DNA from: an uncultured Chthonomonadales bacterium
GTDB lineage: Bacteria; Armatimonadota; Chthonomonadetes; Chthonomonadales; CAJBBX01
NCBI GenBank assembly: GCA_938005745.1
Contig: CALLMM010000001.1
Location: forward strand, 248,001-312,000
DNA length: 64,000 nucleotides
Direction of reading: 5' to 3'
A program made the translations under genes and the position numbers. Shown here piece by piece: positions 43,556 to 51,340 of the stretch (its first letter is position 1; every line of letters starts with the position of its first letter). The notes beneath the pieces were generated by a model that had not been told where the DNA came from, did not search any database, and was given only the letters and a program-made list of their open reading frames with translations.

Positions 43556-44391
43556 CCCCTCCCTATCGTCTTCTGTTTCTGGATGTGGACGGAACGCTGA
43601 TTGTGCGGGGCGACGTGATCCCGGAGCCGAACCTGCGCGCCATCCATCGGGCGCAGGACGCCGGGTGCGTGGTGGTGCTCTGTACGGGGCGCACCCGCTA
43701 CCGGGCGCAGAAGGTGGCGGATCAGATCGGCGGTCACGAGTATGGCATCATCCTCAACGGCGGGGTCGTCTTCGACTGGCAGACGGGCGAGCTGTTCCAT
43801 AAGGTAACGCTGCCGCCCGCAACTGCCCATCAGGTCGTTGAGACCCTGCACTCCTTCCAGATCGCCCCGCTCTGCTTCGCTGTGGAGGAGAACGACCGCT
43901 GGGTCTATACGGATCGCGTCGTTCCGCTCGCGCCCGCCTACGCCGACTACTTCGCCGACCGGATCCGCCCGCAGGAGAGGCTCGACTGGAGCCGTCTGTC
44001 GCCGCCGGTCAGTATCGAAGCCTACGCCGCGACCCCGCAGGCGCAGGAGATCCTGGCGCGGTGGCAGCATGCGTTCGGCGATACGGTGGTCGCCTACTCG
44101 TGGGACGCCTCCTACTACGGTGAGGGCGTGCGCGGACTGCATATCCACTCGTCGAAGATCAACAAGGCGGTCGGGGCGCAGACGGTGGCGACCCGGCTGG
44201 GCGTCGCGCGGGAGCAGACCCTCGCCATCGGCGATGAGATCAACGACTACGAACTGATCCGCTGGGCGGGGATGGGGATCGCCATGGAGAACGGGCATCC
44301 CGACTGCCGCGCCGTCGCGGATCATGTGACCGGATCGGTGCAGGAGCACGGCGTCGCGCAGGCGATAGAGCGATTTATTCTTCAGACATAG
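43552..44391 (+). CDS. HAD-superfamily Cof-type sugar/nucleotide phosphatase
   Basis: 279 residues from a GTG overlapping the ABC gene stop. Motif I is LFLDVDGTLI, motif II is VVLCTGRTRYRA, Lys is in HSSKINKAVGAQ and motif IV is TLAIGDEINDYELI. The large C2B cap between motifs II and III marks the Cof/YbiV-like class of cytoplasmic phosphatases acting on sugar phosphates or cofactors. Translational coupling to an ABC ATPase gives no obvious functional clue. Confidence 0.92.
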   Translation: MTPPYRLLFLDVDGTLIVRGDVIPEPNLRAIHRAQDAGCVVVLCTGRTRYRAQKVADQIGGHEYGIILNGGVVFDWQTGELFHKVTLPPATAHQVVETLHSFQIAPLCFAVEENDRWVYTDRVVPLAPAYADYFADRIRPQERLDWSRLSPPVSIEAYAATPQAQEILARWQHAFGDTVVAYSWDASYYGEGVRGLHIHSSKINKAVGAQTVATRLGVAREQTLAIGDEINDYELIRWAGMGIAMENGHPDCRAVADHVTGSVQEHGVAQAIERFILQT

Positions 44392-44423
44392 ACCTCCCTG
44401 CTGTACTCCGCGCTCGCCCCTGC

Positions 44424-45494
44424 TCAGGAGCAGTGAACGCGACCGTGCAGAATGCGACCGCGCCGCAGCGCCTCCTCCGCCGCCGGACGCTCCAGCCCCA
44501 GCAGATGGATCCCGCAATCTACGGTATGCAAGAAGATGCGCTCCATATCGTTGAGATGCGGCTGGGTCAGATTGATCGCGTAGAGACCGGGAAGCGCGCA
44601 CAGGCTGCCAATAAAGTGATCGCCGCGCCCGCAGAAGTGGATCGCCCCGCCCCCGAACGCCTCCAGCAGACGCCGGTCATAGGGGTGTGCGAACTCCTCC
44701 ACCATCCTCCGGGAGAGATTCATGGCGGAGTCGAGGCGGATCATCAGGCTTCCCCGATGCAGGTATCCCCAGTGGCAGCTGCCGTCCTTCGAAAATGGCG
44801 CGATCCGCTCCCAGCGGCGCATCAGCGCTTCGTAGGCGCGCGTTATCAGATCGAGCAGCGCGTGCACCGTCTCCGGCTGATCGTAGAGCGCGGTAAACAG
44901 GGAGCTTCCCCAGAGGACCTCGCAGACATCCAGCGGACCCTGCAGGTCCGGATGGACAAGATGGACATAGCGTCCGATCTTCGGGTAGCGGCGGGCGATC
45001 TCGACGAAACGCTCCCCGACCTCCATGACGCGACCGGCATAGCCGCGCGACAGATCGGGCAGCCCGGCGTCGAGCAGGCGGCGGATGGCGGCAAGATCGT
45101 TGAGGGGGCGGGAGGTGGGCAGCGTGTCCATCTCTTCCGCCATGACAAACGGCTCCACCCCGAACAGAAGCGGCAGAATGCTGGTTCCGTAGTTGCTGCG
45201 AACATGCAGCAGCAAGCCGCTTCCGGCGTTCAACAGCGCGGAACAGACGCCGTACTGCTGCAGCAGCATGGCGGTCGGGTTCTCCAGCGCGGCGTTGACG
45301 CGCACCGTCCGCCACTCCGTTCGCGGAGGAGCCGGTCGGTCGCGGCGGGGGGAGAAGATGTCGCCGGAGAAGCCGCCGTCGCAGAAGACGCGCCACTCCT
45401 GCGCCAGCCGCTCCTCCTGCTCCGGGTCGAGGCGGGACTCCAGATCCTCCAGGCAGCGCTCGAGGGCGTCCTCCAGGCAGCGCGTGTCGCTCAT
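44424..45494 (-). CDS. Uroporphyrinogen decarboxylase (URO-D)-like protein
   Basis: 356 residues, barrel-type, with ILPLLFGVEPFVMAEEMDTL, LVHPDLQGPLDVCEVLWGSS, CHWGYLHRGSLMIRLDSAMN, LLEAFGGGAIHFCGRGDHFI and AINLTQPHLNDMERIF. The HFCGRGDH stretch, with His and Cys, resembles the zinc site of MtaA/CmuA-type corrinoid methyltransferases. Haem decarboxylase residues are not obvious. It differs markedly from the other URO-D-like protein at 9142-10263. GGGAGAG precedes the ATG. The 5' part is rich in acidic residues. Confidence 0.75.
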   Translation of the reverse strand: MSDTRCLEDALERCLEDLESRLDPEQEERLAQEWRVFCDGGFSGDIFSPRRDRPAPPRTEWRTVRVNAALENPTAMLLQQYGVCSALLNAGSGLLLHVRSNYGTSILPLLFGVEPFVMAEEMDTLPTSRPLNDLAAIRRLLDAGLPDLSRGYAGRVMEVGERFVEIARRYPKIGRYVHLVHPDLQGPLDVCEVLWGSSLFTALYDQPETVHALLDLITRAYEALMRRWERIAPFSKDGSCHWGYLHRGSLMIRLDSAMNLSRRMVEEFAHPYDRRLLEAFGGGAIHFCGRGDHFIGSLCALPGLYAINLTQPHLNDMERIFLHTVDCGIHLLGLERPAAEEALRRGRILHGRVHCS

Positions 45495-45511
45495 CGGTCT
45501 CTCTCCCGCCT

Positions 45512-46600
45512 CTAGCCGGGCGTCAGGGTCTCCAGAAAGGCGGCGATCCGCTCAACGGGTCTGCCGAGAACCGCCCGATCCTCCGTCTCCAGGATGGGGC
45601 GCTGCACCAGATCGGGATACTGCGCCAGCAGACCGATCAACTCCTCGTCGCTGACCTCCCGCTGATCCAGCCCCAGTTCCCGGTAGACCGTCTCGCCCGT
45701 GCGGAGGATCTCCTGCGGGCGCGCTCCCATCTTGCCCAGAAGCCGCGTCAGGGTCTCGCGATCCAGCGGCTGAACATAGTAGTCTATCCGTTCAAGGTCT
45801 ATGCCGCGCGCCTGCAGCAGGGCGACTGCCTCGCGGCATTTGCTGCAGGTCGGCTTTTCGTAGAGGGTTATCCGCATGCTGTGAACTCCTGTCTGACGCG
45901 CGGTCATGGCAGGCGGCTCCGCCTGCACATCGGGTATCTGCCAGTCTATCTCCGGCTTGCCGGCTTCCCGCAGCGCAGCGTTGATCCGGGAGAAGGGGCG
46001 GCTGCCGAAAAACCCGTGATACGCCGACAGCGGCGAGGGGTGCGCCATCTGAACGATGGGATGCCGCGCCGCGTCTATCAGGCGCGCCTTCTTCTGCGCC
46101 TGCGCGCCCCACAGTACAAAGACTACCGGATCGGTCTTTGCATTGACGGCGCGTATGACCGCATCGGTGAACTCCTCCCAGCCCCGCCCCCGATGCGAGT
46201 TCGGGCGGTGCGCCCGCACCGTCAGAACCGTGTTGAGCAGCAGAACCCCCTGCCGCGCCCACGGAACCAGACAGCCGTTGTCGGGGATGCGGCAGCCCAG
46301 ATCGCTCTGAAGCTCCCGGAAGATATTCGCCAGCGACGGCGGCGGCTTGACGCCGGGAGGCACCGAGAAGCAGAGACCGTGCGCCTGATTCTCGTGATGG
46401 TACGGGTCCTGCCCCAGAAGCAGCACGCGCACCGCCTCCGGGGGCGTCAGCTTCAGCGCGTTGAACAGATCCTCTTCCGGCGGATAGACCGTCTCCCGCC
46501 GCCGCTCCTGCGCCAGAAACTGCGCCAGACGCTGCATCGCCGCCGACTCCAGCGTCTCCTTCAATACGGGCTGCCAGGATTCGGGGAGATCGAAGGGCAT
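45512..46600 (-). CDS. ung: Uracil-DNA glycosylase fused to an ArsC/Spx-like domain
   Basis: 362 residues in one continuous frame. Residues 1-235 are family 1 UDG: LLLGQDPYHHENQAHGLCFS (catalytic Asp) and MAHPSPLSAYHGFFG (HPSPLS loop), ending in EIDWQIPDVQAEPP, where stand-alone UNG normally stops. Residues 243-362 are an ArsC-family thioredoxin fold (MRITLYEKPTCSKCREAVAL) with a CxxC. An internal AGGAG lies 8 nt before the ATG at 45877, so the ArsC part may also be made separately. UDG removes uracil from DNA; the ArsC part is a putative thiol reductase. Confidence 0.88.
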   Translation of the reverse strand: MPFDLPESWQPVLKETLESAAMQRLAQFLAQERRRETVYPPEEDLFNALKLTPPEAVRVLLLGQDPYHHENQAHGLCFSVPPGVKPPPSLANIFRELQSDLGCRIPDNGCLVPWARQGVLLLNTVLTVRAHRPNSHRGRGWEEFTDAVIRAVNAKTDPVVFVLWGAQAQKKARLIDAARHPIVQMAHPSPLSAYHGFFGSRPFSRINAALREAGKPEIDWQIPDVQAEPPAMTARQTGVHSMRITLYEKPTCSKCREAVALLQARGIDLERIDYYVQPLDRETLTRLLGKMGARPQEILRTGETVYRELGLDQREVSDEELIGLLAQYPDLVQRPILETEDRAVLGRPVERIAAFLETLTPG

Positions 46601-46689
46601 CGTTTTTCTCTCCGCAAAATCGGGCAGAGGGAGCAGGCAGATGCCCGCTCCCTCGCACAGCCGGCTTCAGGCTGTCCGCAGAGGCAGCG

Positions 46690-47463
46690 TCAGACGTCCA
46701 GCTCCCTCTTCATGTACTCGCGGCTGATCGTGATCGCCTCCAGATGCGGCAGATCGGTGTGATCCTGCTCGGCGACGATCCACTCTGCGCCCACCTCGCG
46801 CGCCGCCTGCATGGAGCCTTTCAGGTCTACCACGCCCCGGCCCAGCTCCAGGAAGGTCAGCTTGCCGTCCGGCTCCCGCCGACCGTCCTTGAAGTGGAAG
46901 TATCCCGCGCGCGCCGCGTGCTTATGGATAAACTCGACCGGGTTCTCATTGCCGATGGTCACCCAGAAGACGTCAATATTGAACTTGACGACCTCGGGAT
47001 CGGTCTCCTCCGCCAGGATCTGCATCCCGTTGACCCCGCTGTTCTCCAGCGCGTCGAACTCCCAGGCGTGATTGTGGTAGTTGAAGACCAGCCCTTCGTC
47101 CCGGAGCCGCGCCCCGACCTCGTTGAACAGCTTGCAGGAGGTACGGTAGCCCGCGACGGTCTTCGTATCGGCGACGCCGGAGCACATCAGATGTTTGACG
47201 CCCATCGCCTTGCAGAAGGCGATATGCGAGGAGAGCTTCTCCGCGTCGGCGTAGTCGCCATAGCCGAAATGGACGCCGGAGATGATCAGGTTGTTCTCGG
47301 AAAGCAGGCGGCGCGTCTCCGCTTCGCCGACGCTCGCAAACATATTGCCGGTCTCGATCGCCGGGTATCCGGCAGTCGCCACATCTTTGAGCACGCCGGG
47401 CAGGTCGGTGTGGTTGCGCTCGCCAAAGACAATCAGTTGTATCGAGGCAGTCGGTGCAGCCAT
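46690..47463 (-). CDS. Sugar phosphate isomerase/epimerase-family protein (TIM barrel)
   Basis: 257 residues. AP-endonuclease-2-like barrel with YPAIETGNMFASVGEAE, IISGVHFGYGDYADAEKL, LVFNYHNHAWEFDALENSG, VKFNIDVFWVTIGNENPVEF, AGYFHFKDGRREPDGKLTFL and EWIVAEQDHTDLPHLEA. The metal-binding Glu, His, Asp and His are in place. AGGAGAG lies 6 nt before the ATG. It is similar in layout to the isomerase at 34391-35149 but clearly diverged. No operon partner. The 47464-47614 stretch upstream shows no feature I can name. Confidence 0.87.
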   Translation of the reverse strand: MAAPTASIQLIVFGERNHTDLPGVLKDVATAGYPAIETGNMFASVGEAETRRLLSENNLIISGVHFGYGDYADAEKLSSHIAFCKAMGVKHLMCSGVADTKTVAGYRTSCKLFNEVGARLRDEGLVFNYHNHAWEFDALENSGVNGMQILAEETDPEVVKFNIDVFWVTIGNENPVEFIHKHAARAGYFHFKDGRREPDGKLTFLELGRGVVDLKGSMQAAREVGAEWIVAEQDHTDLPHLEAITISREYMKRELDV

Positions 47464-47614
47464 AGTTTCTCTCCTGTGAGATGAGGTAGAGGACAGCCGT
47501 CTCTCTTCTATCCGGGCGGTTGCCTGCGGGTTCCGGGAGCGGATCCGACCCGGTTTTTCGCGCCCGGTAAGGTATTTGACCTGCGTCCTGTCCCCTCCTG
47601 CCTGCTCCCGCAGG

Positions 47615-47644
47615 AAAAAAGAGCAGGCTGTCTCCAGCCTGCTC
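47615..47644 (-). terminator. Rho-independent terminator of the type IV pilus operon
   Basis: A 10-bp stem (GAGCAGGCTG / CAGCCTGCTC), TCTC loop, followed on the minus strand by six T. It closes the ten-gene operon. Confidence 0.9.
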
Positions 47645-47676
47645 AGAAGCCAGCCATGGATGGCAGGAGAGAGAGG

Positions 47677-48741
47677 CTACAACCTTCTTCCCGTAAAGGA
47701 GTAGGCGGCGCGCTGATAGCCGGGTCGGCGCGCGCGCTGATAGCGGCGAACCGGAGCGGGACGGCGCGCCAGAGTTGGAGCGGGACGGCTCTTCAACGAC
47801 GGGGAGGTTTCGGAGGAGGCAAGCATGGGCGCGGCGGCAGAGGCGGTGAGAACCGGCGCGGGACCGTTCGTCCTCTTCGGAGCCGCCAGGCGTCTCGCGG
47901 AGCGTCTCACCGCGGGGCGCGCCGCCGCCCGCTTCACGTTCGGTTTTGCGGCGGGGGGAGCAGCGGAGAGCCGGACCGCCGGCGGTTCGGGCTGCGCGGA
48001 GGAGATGTCCCGCGTATCCGGCGGGGTCGGCGCCGGCGGAGCGCTTTTCTCCGGCTCGGGAGCGAGAGAGTCTGCGGTGCGCTGCGCCGCCTCTGTCGAA
48101 TGCCCAACCTCCAGCACGATATTGCGTCTGCCATGCCGCAGAACGATACCCGCCTCGGTGATCCGGGCGATCCGCAGATTTCCGGGCAGCGTCTCGCCCT
48201 CCTGCCGGTAGGAGGTCTGCCCCTCCACATTCACCACCGCGATGGACGGATCGCCGGCGATCACCCCTTTCAACTCGATCTTCGGCAGGGGGGGCGGCGC
48301 AACCGGCTGAACCGTGATGCGTCCGGGCGGGAAGGCGTCGGGCAGCGGCTGATAGATCGGCTCCCGCGCCGTATTCGGACGCGGGGGAGCGGGCGGGCTC
48401 GTCTGCGCGGAGCGTGTCGGCGGACTGCTCTGCAGTTCAGGCGGCAGCGCGGCGGCGACCGGCGGCTTGAAAGGATCGCGCGTCACCGGCAGCGGCGGAT
48501 TCAGATCGGAGTGCAGTTCCAGGAGCGCGTTCGCCTGAGCGGGCGTAAGACCGGGGGCGGCGGCGCCGGGCGCAGGCGGGGGCGCCGCCATCTTCTGCGC
48601 CTCTGGATCGGTGGCGGGCTGCTCCGGGGCGGCGGGCGCGGGACGCACTACCAGCAGGTAGTAGGGTATCCAGCCAAGCACCGCCACAATCAGCACCGAC
48701 AGCAGGGCGACCCACTTCTTATCGGCAGGTCGAACAGTCAT
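47677..48741 (-). CDS. Pilus/secretion assembly protein, GspC/PilP-like
   Basis: 354 residues from the ATG at 48741 (GGAAGG 5 nt upstream; a GTG two codons earlier is possible). One N-terminal TM helix (WVALLSVLIVAVLGWIPYYLL), a proline/alanine-rich periplasmic linker, an HR-like domain (PKIELKGVIAGDPSIAVVNV, NLRIARITEAGIVLRHGRRN) as in GspC/PilP, and a long low-complexity Ala/Pro/Arg-rich tail ending RRPGYQRAAYSFTGRRL. The arginine-rich tail is not typical of PilP. It would connect inner-membrane PilMNO to the secretin. Confidence 0.75.
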   Translation of the reverse strand: MTVRPADKKWVALLSVLIVAVLGWIPYYLLVVRPAPAAPEQPATDPEAQKMAAPPPAPGAAAPGLTPAQANALLELHSDLNPPLPVTRDPFKPPVAAALPPELQSSPPTRSAQTSPPAPPRPNTAREPIYQPLPDAFPPGRITVQPVAPPPLPKIELKGVIAGDPSIAVVNVEGQTSYRQEGETLPGNLRIARITEAGIVLRHGRRNIVLEVGHSTEAAQRTADSLAPEPEKSAPPAPTPPDTRDISSAQPEPPAVRLSAAPPAAKPNVKRAAARPAVRRSARRLAAPKRTNGPAPVLTASAAAPMLASSETSPSLKSRPAPTLARRPAPVRRYQRARRPGYQRAAYSFTGRRL

Positions 48742-48756
48742 ATGCACCTTCCTTTT

Positions 48757-50613
48757 CTACTTGACGATGCGCGGCGTGATGAACACCAGCACCTCGCTCT
48801 TGCGGCGATTGGTGGAGCGATTTCGGAACAGCTCGCCCACCAGAGGCAGTCTGGACAGCAGCGGCACCTCCTGAACCACCCGGCTCATCTCCTCACGGAT
48901 CAGACCGCCGATGACGATGGTCTCTCCATCTTTCACCATCACGGTCGTCTCCGCTTCGCGGGTGCTGCTTTGGGGCAGGCGCGTCTCCGGGTCTATGCCG
49001 GTGATGGTGCTCACCACCGGATGCACGCGCAGAGTGATGTTGCCGTCGGAGTTGATACGCGGGCGCACCAGCAGAATGATGCCGATGGGGAACTCCACCA
49101 CCTGAATGGTGGTTCCGTTCACCGCACCGCCCTGCGACACGATCTGCGTGCGGATCGTGTCGCCGATGAAGATGTTGGCGTCGTCGTTGTCGGTTACCTG
49201 AATGCTCGGCGAGGCAAGCAGCTTCGCCTCCCGGCGCGTAATCATGCCGGTGAGTACCGCCTGGAACGACCAGGGCACGCGGCTGAACTGCCCGAAACCG
49301 AGCGCGCGGGTAAAGAAGTTGGTAAACTCTCCGCCGATCCCGTTGGTGTTGCCGGTATCCACCTCGGTTCCGGGACGCGCCTCATAGAAGCCGAAGCGGG
49401 TCCAGTTCCACTTCAGCCCCAGCTCTTCGGCGCGCTCCGGCGAGGCGTCCACCACCTTCACATCCACCATCACCTGACGCGGAGGCAGGTCTACCTGCTC
49501 CAGCAGCTTCACCGCCGCATCCAGATGCTCCGGCGCGCCCTGCAGAACCAGCGACCGCGCGCGGTCGCCCTCTTTGGCGCGGCGCTCCTCCGCCCCGCCG
49601 GCGACATCCATGCCGGCTCCCGAGCGTCCCCCGAAGCCGCCGGAGCCGCCGCCAAATCCGCCGCCCAGACCCCCGCCCAGACCGCCGGAGGTGGAGGCGG
49701 TTCCGAGAGTCGCGCCGGAGAGCGGACGGAAGCCCGGAGCCAGCGGAGAGTAGGTCTCCGGACCGACGAGAACCTTCACCCCGGGAGCCGCCCCCTCCAG
49801 AAAGGTCTTGAGCACCGGCGCGCTGCTGTATTTGATCAGATAGACGCGATACTCCTGGCTCGGCTCTGCCGGAGCCGTCGGGATGTCCACGATCCGCACG
49901 GCGTCCCGCGCTCCCTCCACCTGCGACCGCGATCCGACCAGCCCTACCGCGCCTCCGGGCTTGTCCGCCGCTCCGATCGCATCGGCTTTCAGACCGGGAA
50001 ACATGTTTTTCAGCATGGAGGCGACCTGATTGGCGGGAGCGTACTGCAGCCGCAGCACCTCGGAGACCTGCGGCTCCGCCGTGCGCGGCTTATCCTGTTC
50101 GTTGAGGATGGCGCGCGCCTGCTCAATGTCCTCCGTCGCGCCGATGACCAGCACCTGCGTGCCGGCGGGACGCACCGTCAGGTAGGGCAGCGCGCCCTCC
50201 AGCAGCGTAATCACCTCCGCGGGCGTCAGTGAGTTGAGCGTCAGCCGCGTCCGCTCGCCAAACGGCTCGACCGCCTGCCGCATTCCCTCCGGCGTGGCGA
50301 CCACGTAGGTATCGCCGATCTGCCGGTAGACCAGCCGCGCCGCCGCCGTCACCACGCGCAGCGCCTCATCGGTAGAGCGCGCCGTCGCGTTGATGGTGAT
50401 CGGGATCTTCGATTGAGCTGGAAAGACGATGTTGGCGCGCGTCCGCAGGCTGATGGCGCGCAGAACGTCCGATACGTCGGTGTTATCAAAAACCAGGCGT
50501 ATGACCGTGTCCTGCGGCGGCGGCGCGGCGGCGCGCAGGGCGGCAGCGCCTTTCAGTGTGAGAGCGAGCCAGAGCGCGCAGAAGCCCAGCAGAGACAGGC
50601 GCGTTGTATGCAT
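48757..50613 (-). CDS. pilQ: Type IV pilus secretin (PilQ/GspD-like)
   Basis: 618 residues with a signal peptide (about 1-28). N-terminal secretin/TonB short domain and N modules (VIRLVFDNTDVSDVLRAISL, LQYAPANQVASMLKNMFPG), an internal glycine-rich stretch of about 25 residues after SGATLGTASTSGG, then the C-terminal secretin barrel: LASPSIQVTDNDDANIFIGD, VVEFPIGIILLVRPRI and VKDGETIVIGGLIREE, ending VPLLSRLPLVGELFRN and SEVLVFITPRIV. Forms the outer-membrane pore for the pilus. The Gly-rich insert is unusual inside the periplasmic region. Confidence 0.92.
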   Translation of the reverse strand: MHTTRLSLLGFCALWLALTLKGAAALRAAAPPPQDTVIRLVFDNTDVSDVLRAISLRTRANIVFPAQSKIPITINATARSTDEALRVVTAAARLVYRQIGDTYVVATPEGMRQAVEPFGERTRLTLNSLTPAEVITLLEGALPYLTVRPAGTQVLVIGATEDIEQARAILNEQDKPRTAEPQVSEVLRLQYAPANQVASMLKNMFPGLKADAIGAADKPGGAVGLVGSRSQVEGARDAVRIVDIPTAPAEPSQEYRVYLIKYSSAPVLKTFLEGAAPGVKVLVGPETYSPLAPGFRPLSGATLGTASTSGGLGGGLGGGFGGGSGGFGGRSGAGMDVAGGAEERRAKEGDRARSLVLQGAPEHLDAAVKLLEQVDLPPRQVMVDVKVVDASPERAEELGLKWNWTRFGFYEARPGTEVDTGNTNGIGGEFTNFFTRALGFGQFSRVPWSFQAVLTGMITRREAKLLASPSIQVTDNDDANIFIGDTIRTQIVSQGGAVNGTTIQVVEFPIGIILLVRPRINSDGNITLRVHPVVSTITGIDPETRLPQSSTREAETTVMVKDGETIVIGGLIREEMSRVVQEVPLLSRLPLVGELFRNRSTNRRKSEVLVFITPRIVK

Positions 50614-50643
50614 AGTCGTATCCTTGCCGCTTGAAATCGGACG

Positions 50644-51330
50644 TCAGAGACTGCGAGGCGTCTTCTCCTGCGGACCGCTGCGCAGCGGTCCCTCGGAGGG
50701 AGCGACCGGACGCCTCCCGTCCGGCATATAGGGGCTGACGCCGCCGGTTCCGGGCGTTGTCCCGGAGGGCGCGCCTGCGCCGGATGCGGGCGCGGCGACA
50801 TAGCGCGTCAGAATAAAGGTTACGCTGGTCGCGGGCCAGCGGTCGCCGCGCACCCAGCGAATATCGTTCATGCTGTAGAGGCGCGGGGAGCGCATCAGAC
50901 TGTACAGGAACTCCCGCAGGTTCCGGTACTCGCCCGTCACCTCCACCGTGCTGGCGATGGGCGTTACGCCCGGAGGAAGCGTCCGGCGTCCCGGCTCCGG
51001 CTGTCCGGCGCTGGCGGGAACGATCGGCGGCGCGGCGCTCCAGCGCACCAGACGAACCTTCGTGGCGTCCGCATAGGCGCGCAGCGTATTCAGGAAGTCC
51101 AGCTGCTCCGTAACCGACATCTCCACCGTGGCGATCCGCGAGGGCGGCGGAGCCGCGCTCATCTGGCTGAGCCGGTTCTCGACCAGTGCGATATTACGCT
51201 CCAGCTGCATCCGCTGCGTCTTCAGGTCGTTGATCCGGCGCACCTGCACCATCACCAGCAGAACCGCCGCCGTCAGGCAGATGAACGGGATCAGCAGGGC
51301 GAGGATATTGATCCAACTCAGCTTTTTCAT
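50644..51330 (-). CDS. pilO: Type IV pilus assembly protein PilO
   Basis: 228 residues. One N-terminal TM helix (ILALLIPFICLTAAVLLVMV), a coiled coil (RRINDLKTQRMQLERNIALV), then a ferredoxin-like domain (VEVTGEYRNLREFLYSLMRS) diagnostic of PilO/GspM-type proteins. A Gly/Pro-rich tail of about 45 residues ends it. Acts with PilM-PilN as the inner-membrane alignment complex; lies 10 bp after pilMN. Confidence 0.83.
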   Translation of the reverse strand: MKKLSWINILALLIPFICLTAAVLLVMVQVRRINDLKTQRMQLERNIALVENRLSQMSAAPPPSRIATVEMSVTEQLDFLNTLRAYADATKVRLVRWSAAPPIVPASAGQPEPGRRTLPPGVTPIASTVEVTGEYRNLREFLYSLMRSPRLYSMNDIRWVRGDRWPATSVTFILTRYVAAPASGAGAPSGTTPGTGGVSPYMPDGRRPVAPSEGPLRSGPQEKTPRSL

Positions 51331-51340
51331 CGTCGCTATC

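Noticed and set aside
47656-50232. 858-residue plus-strand open frame
   Set aside because: Antisense to pilQ and the PilP-like gene; Arg/His/Gly-rich low complexity without domains.
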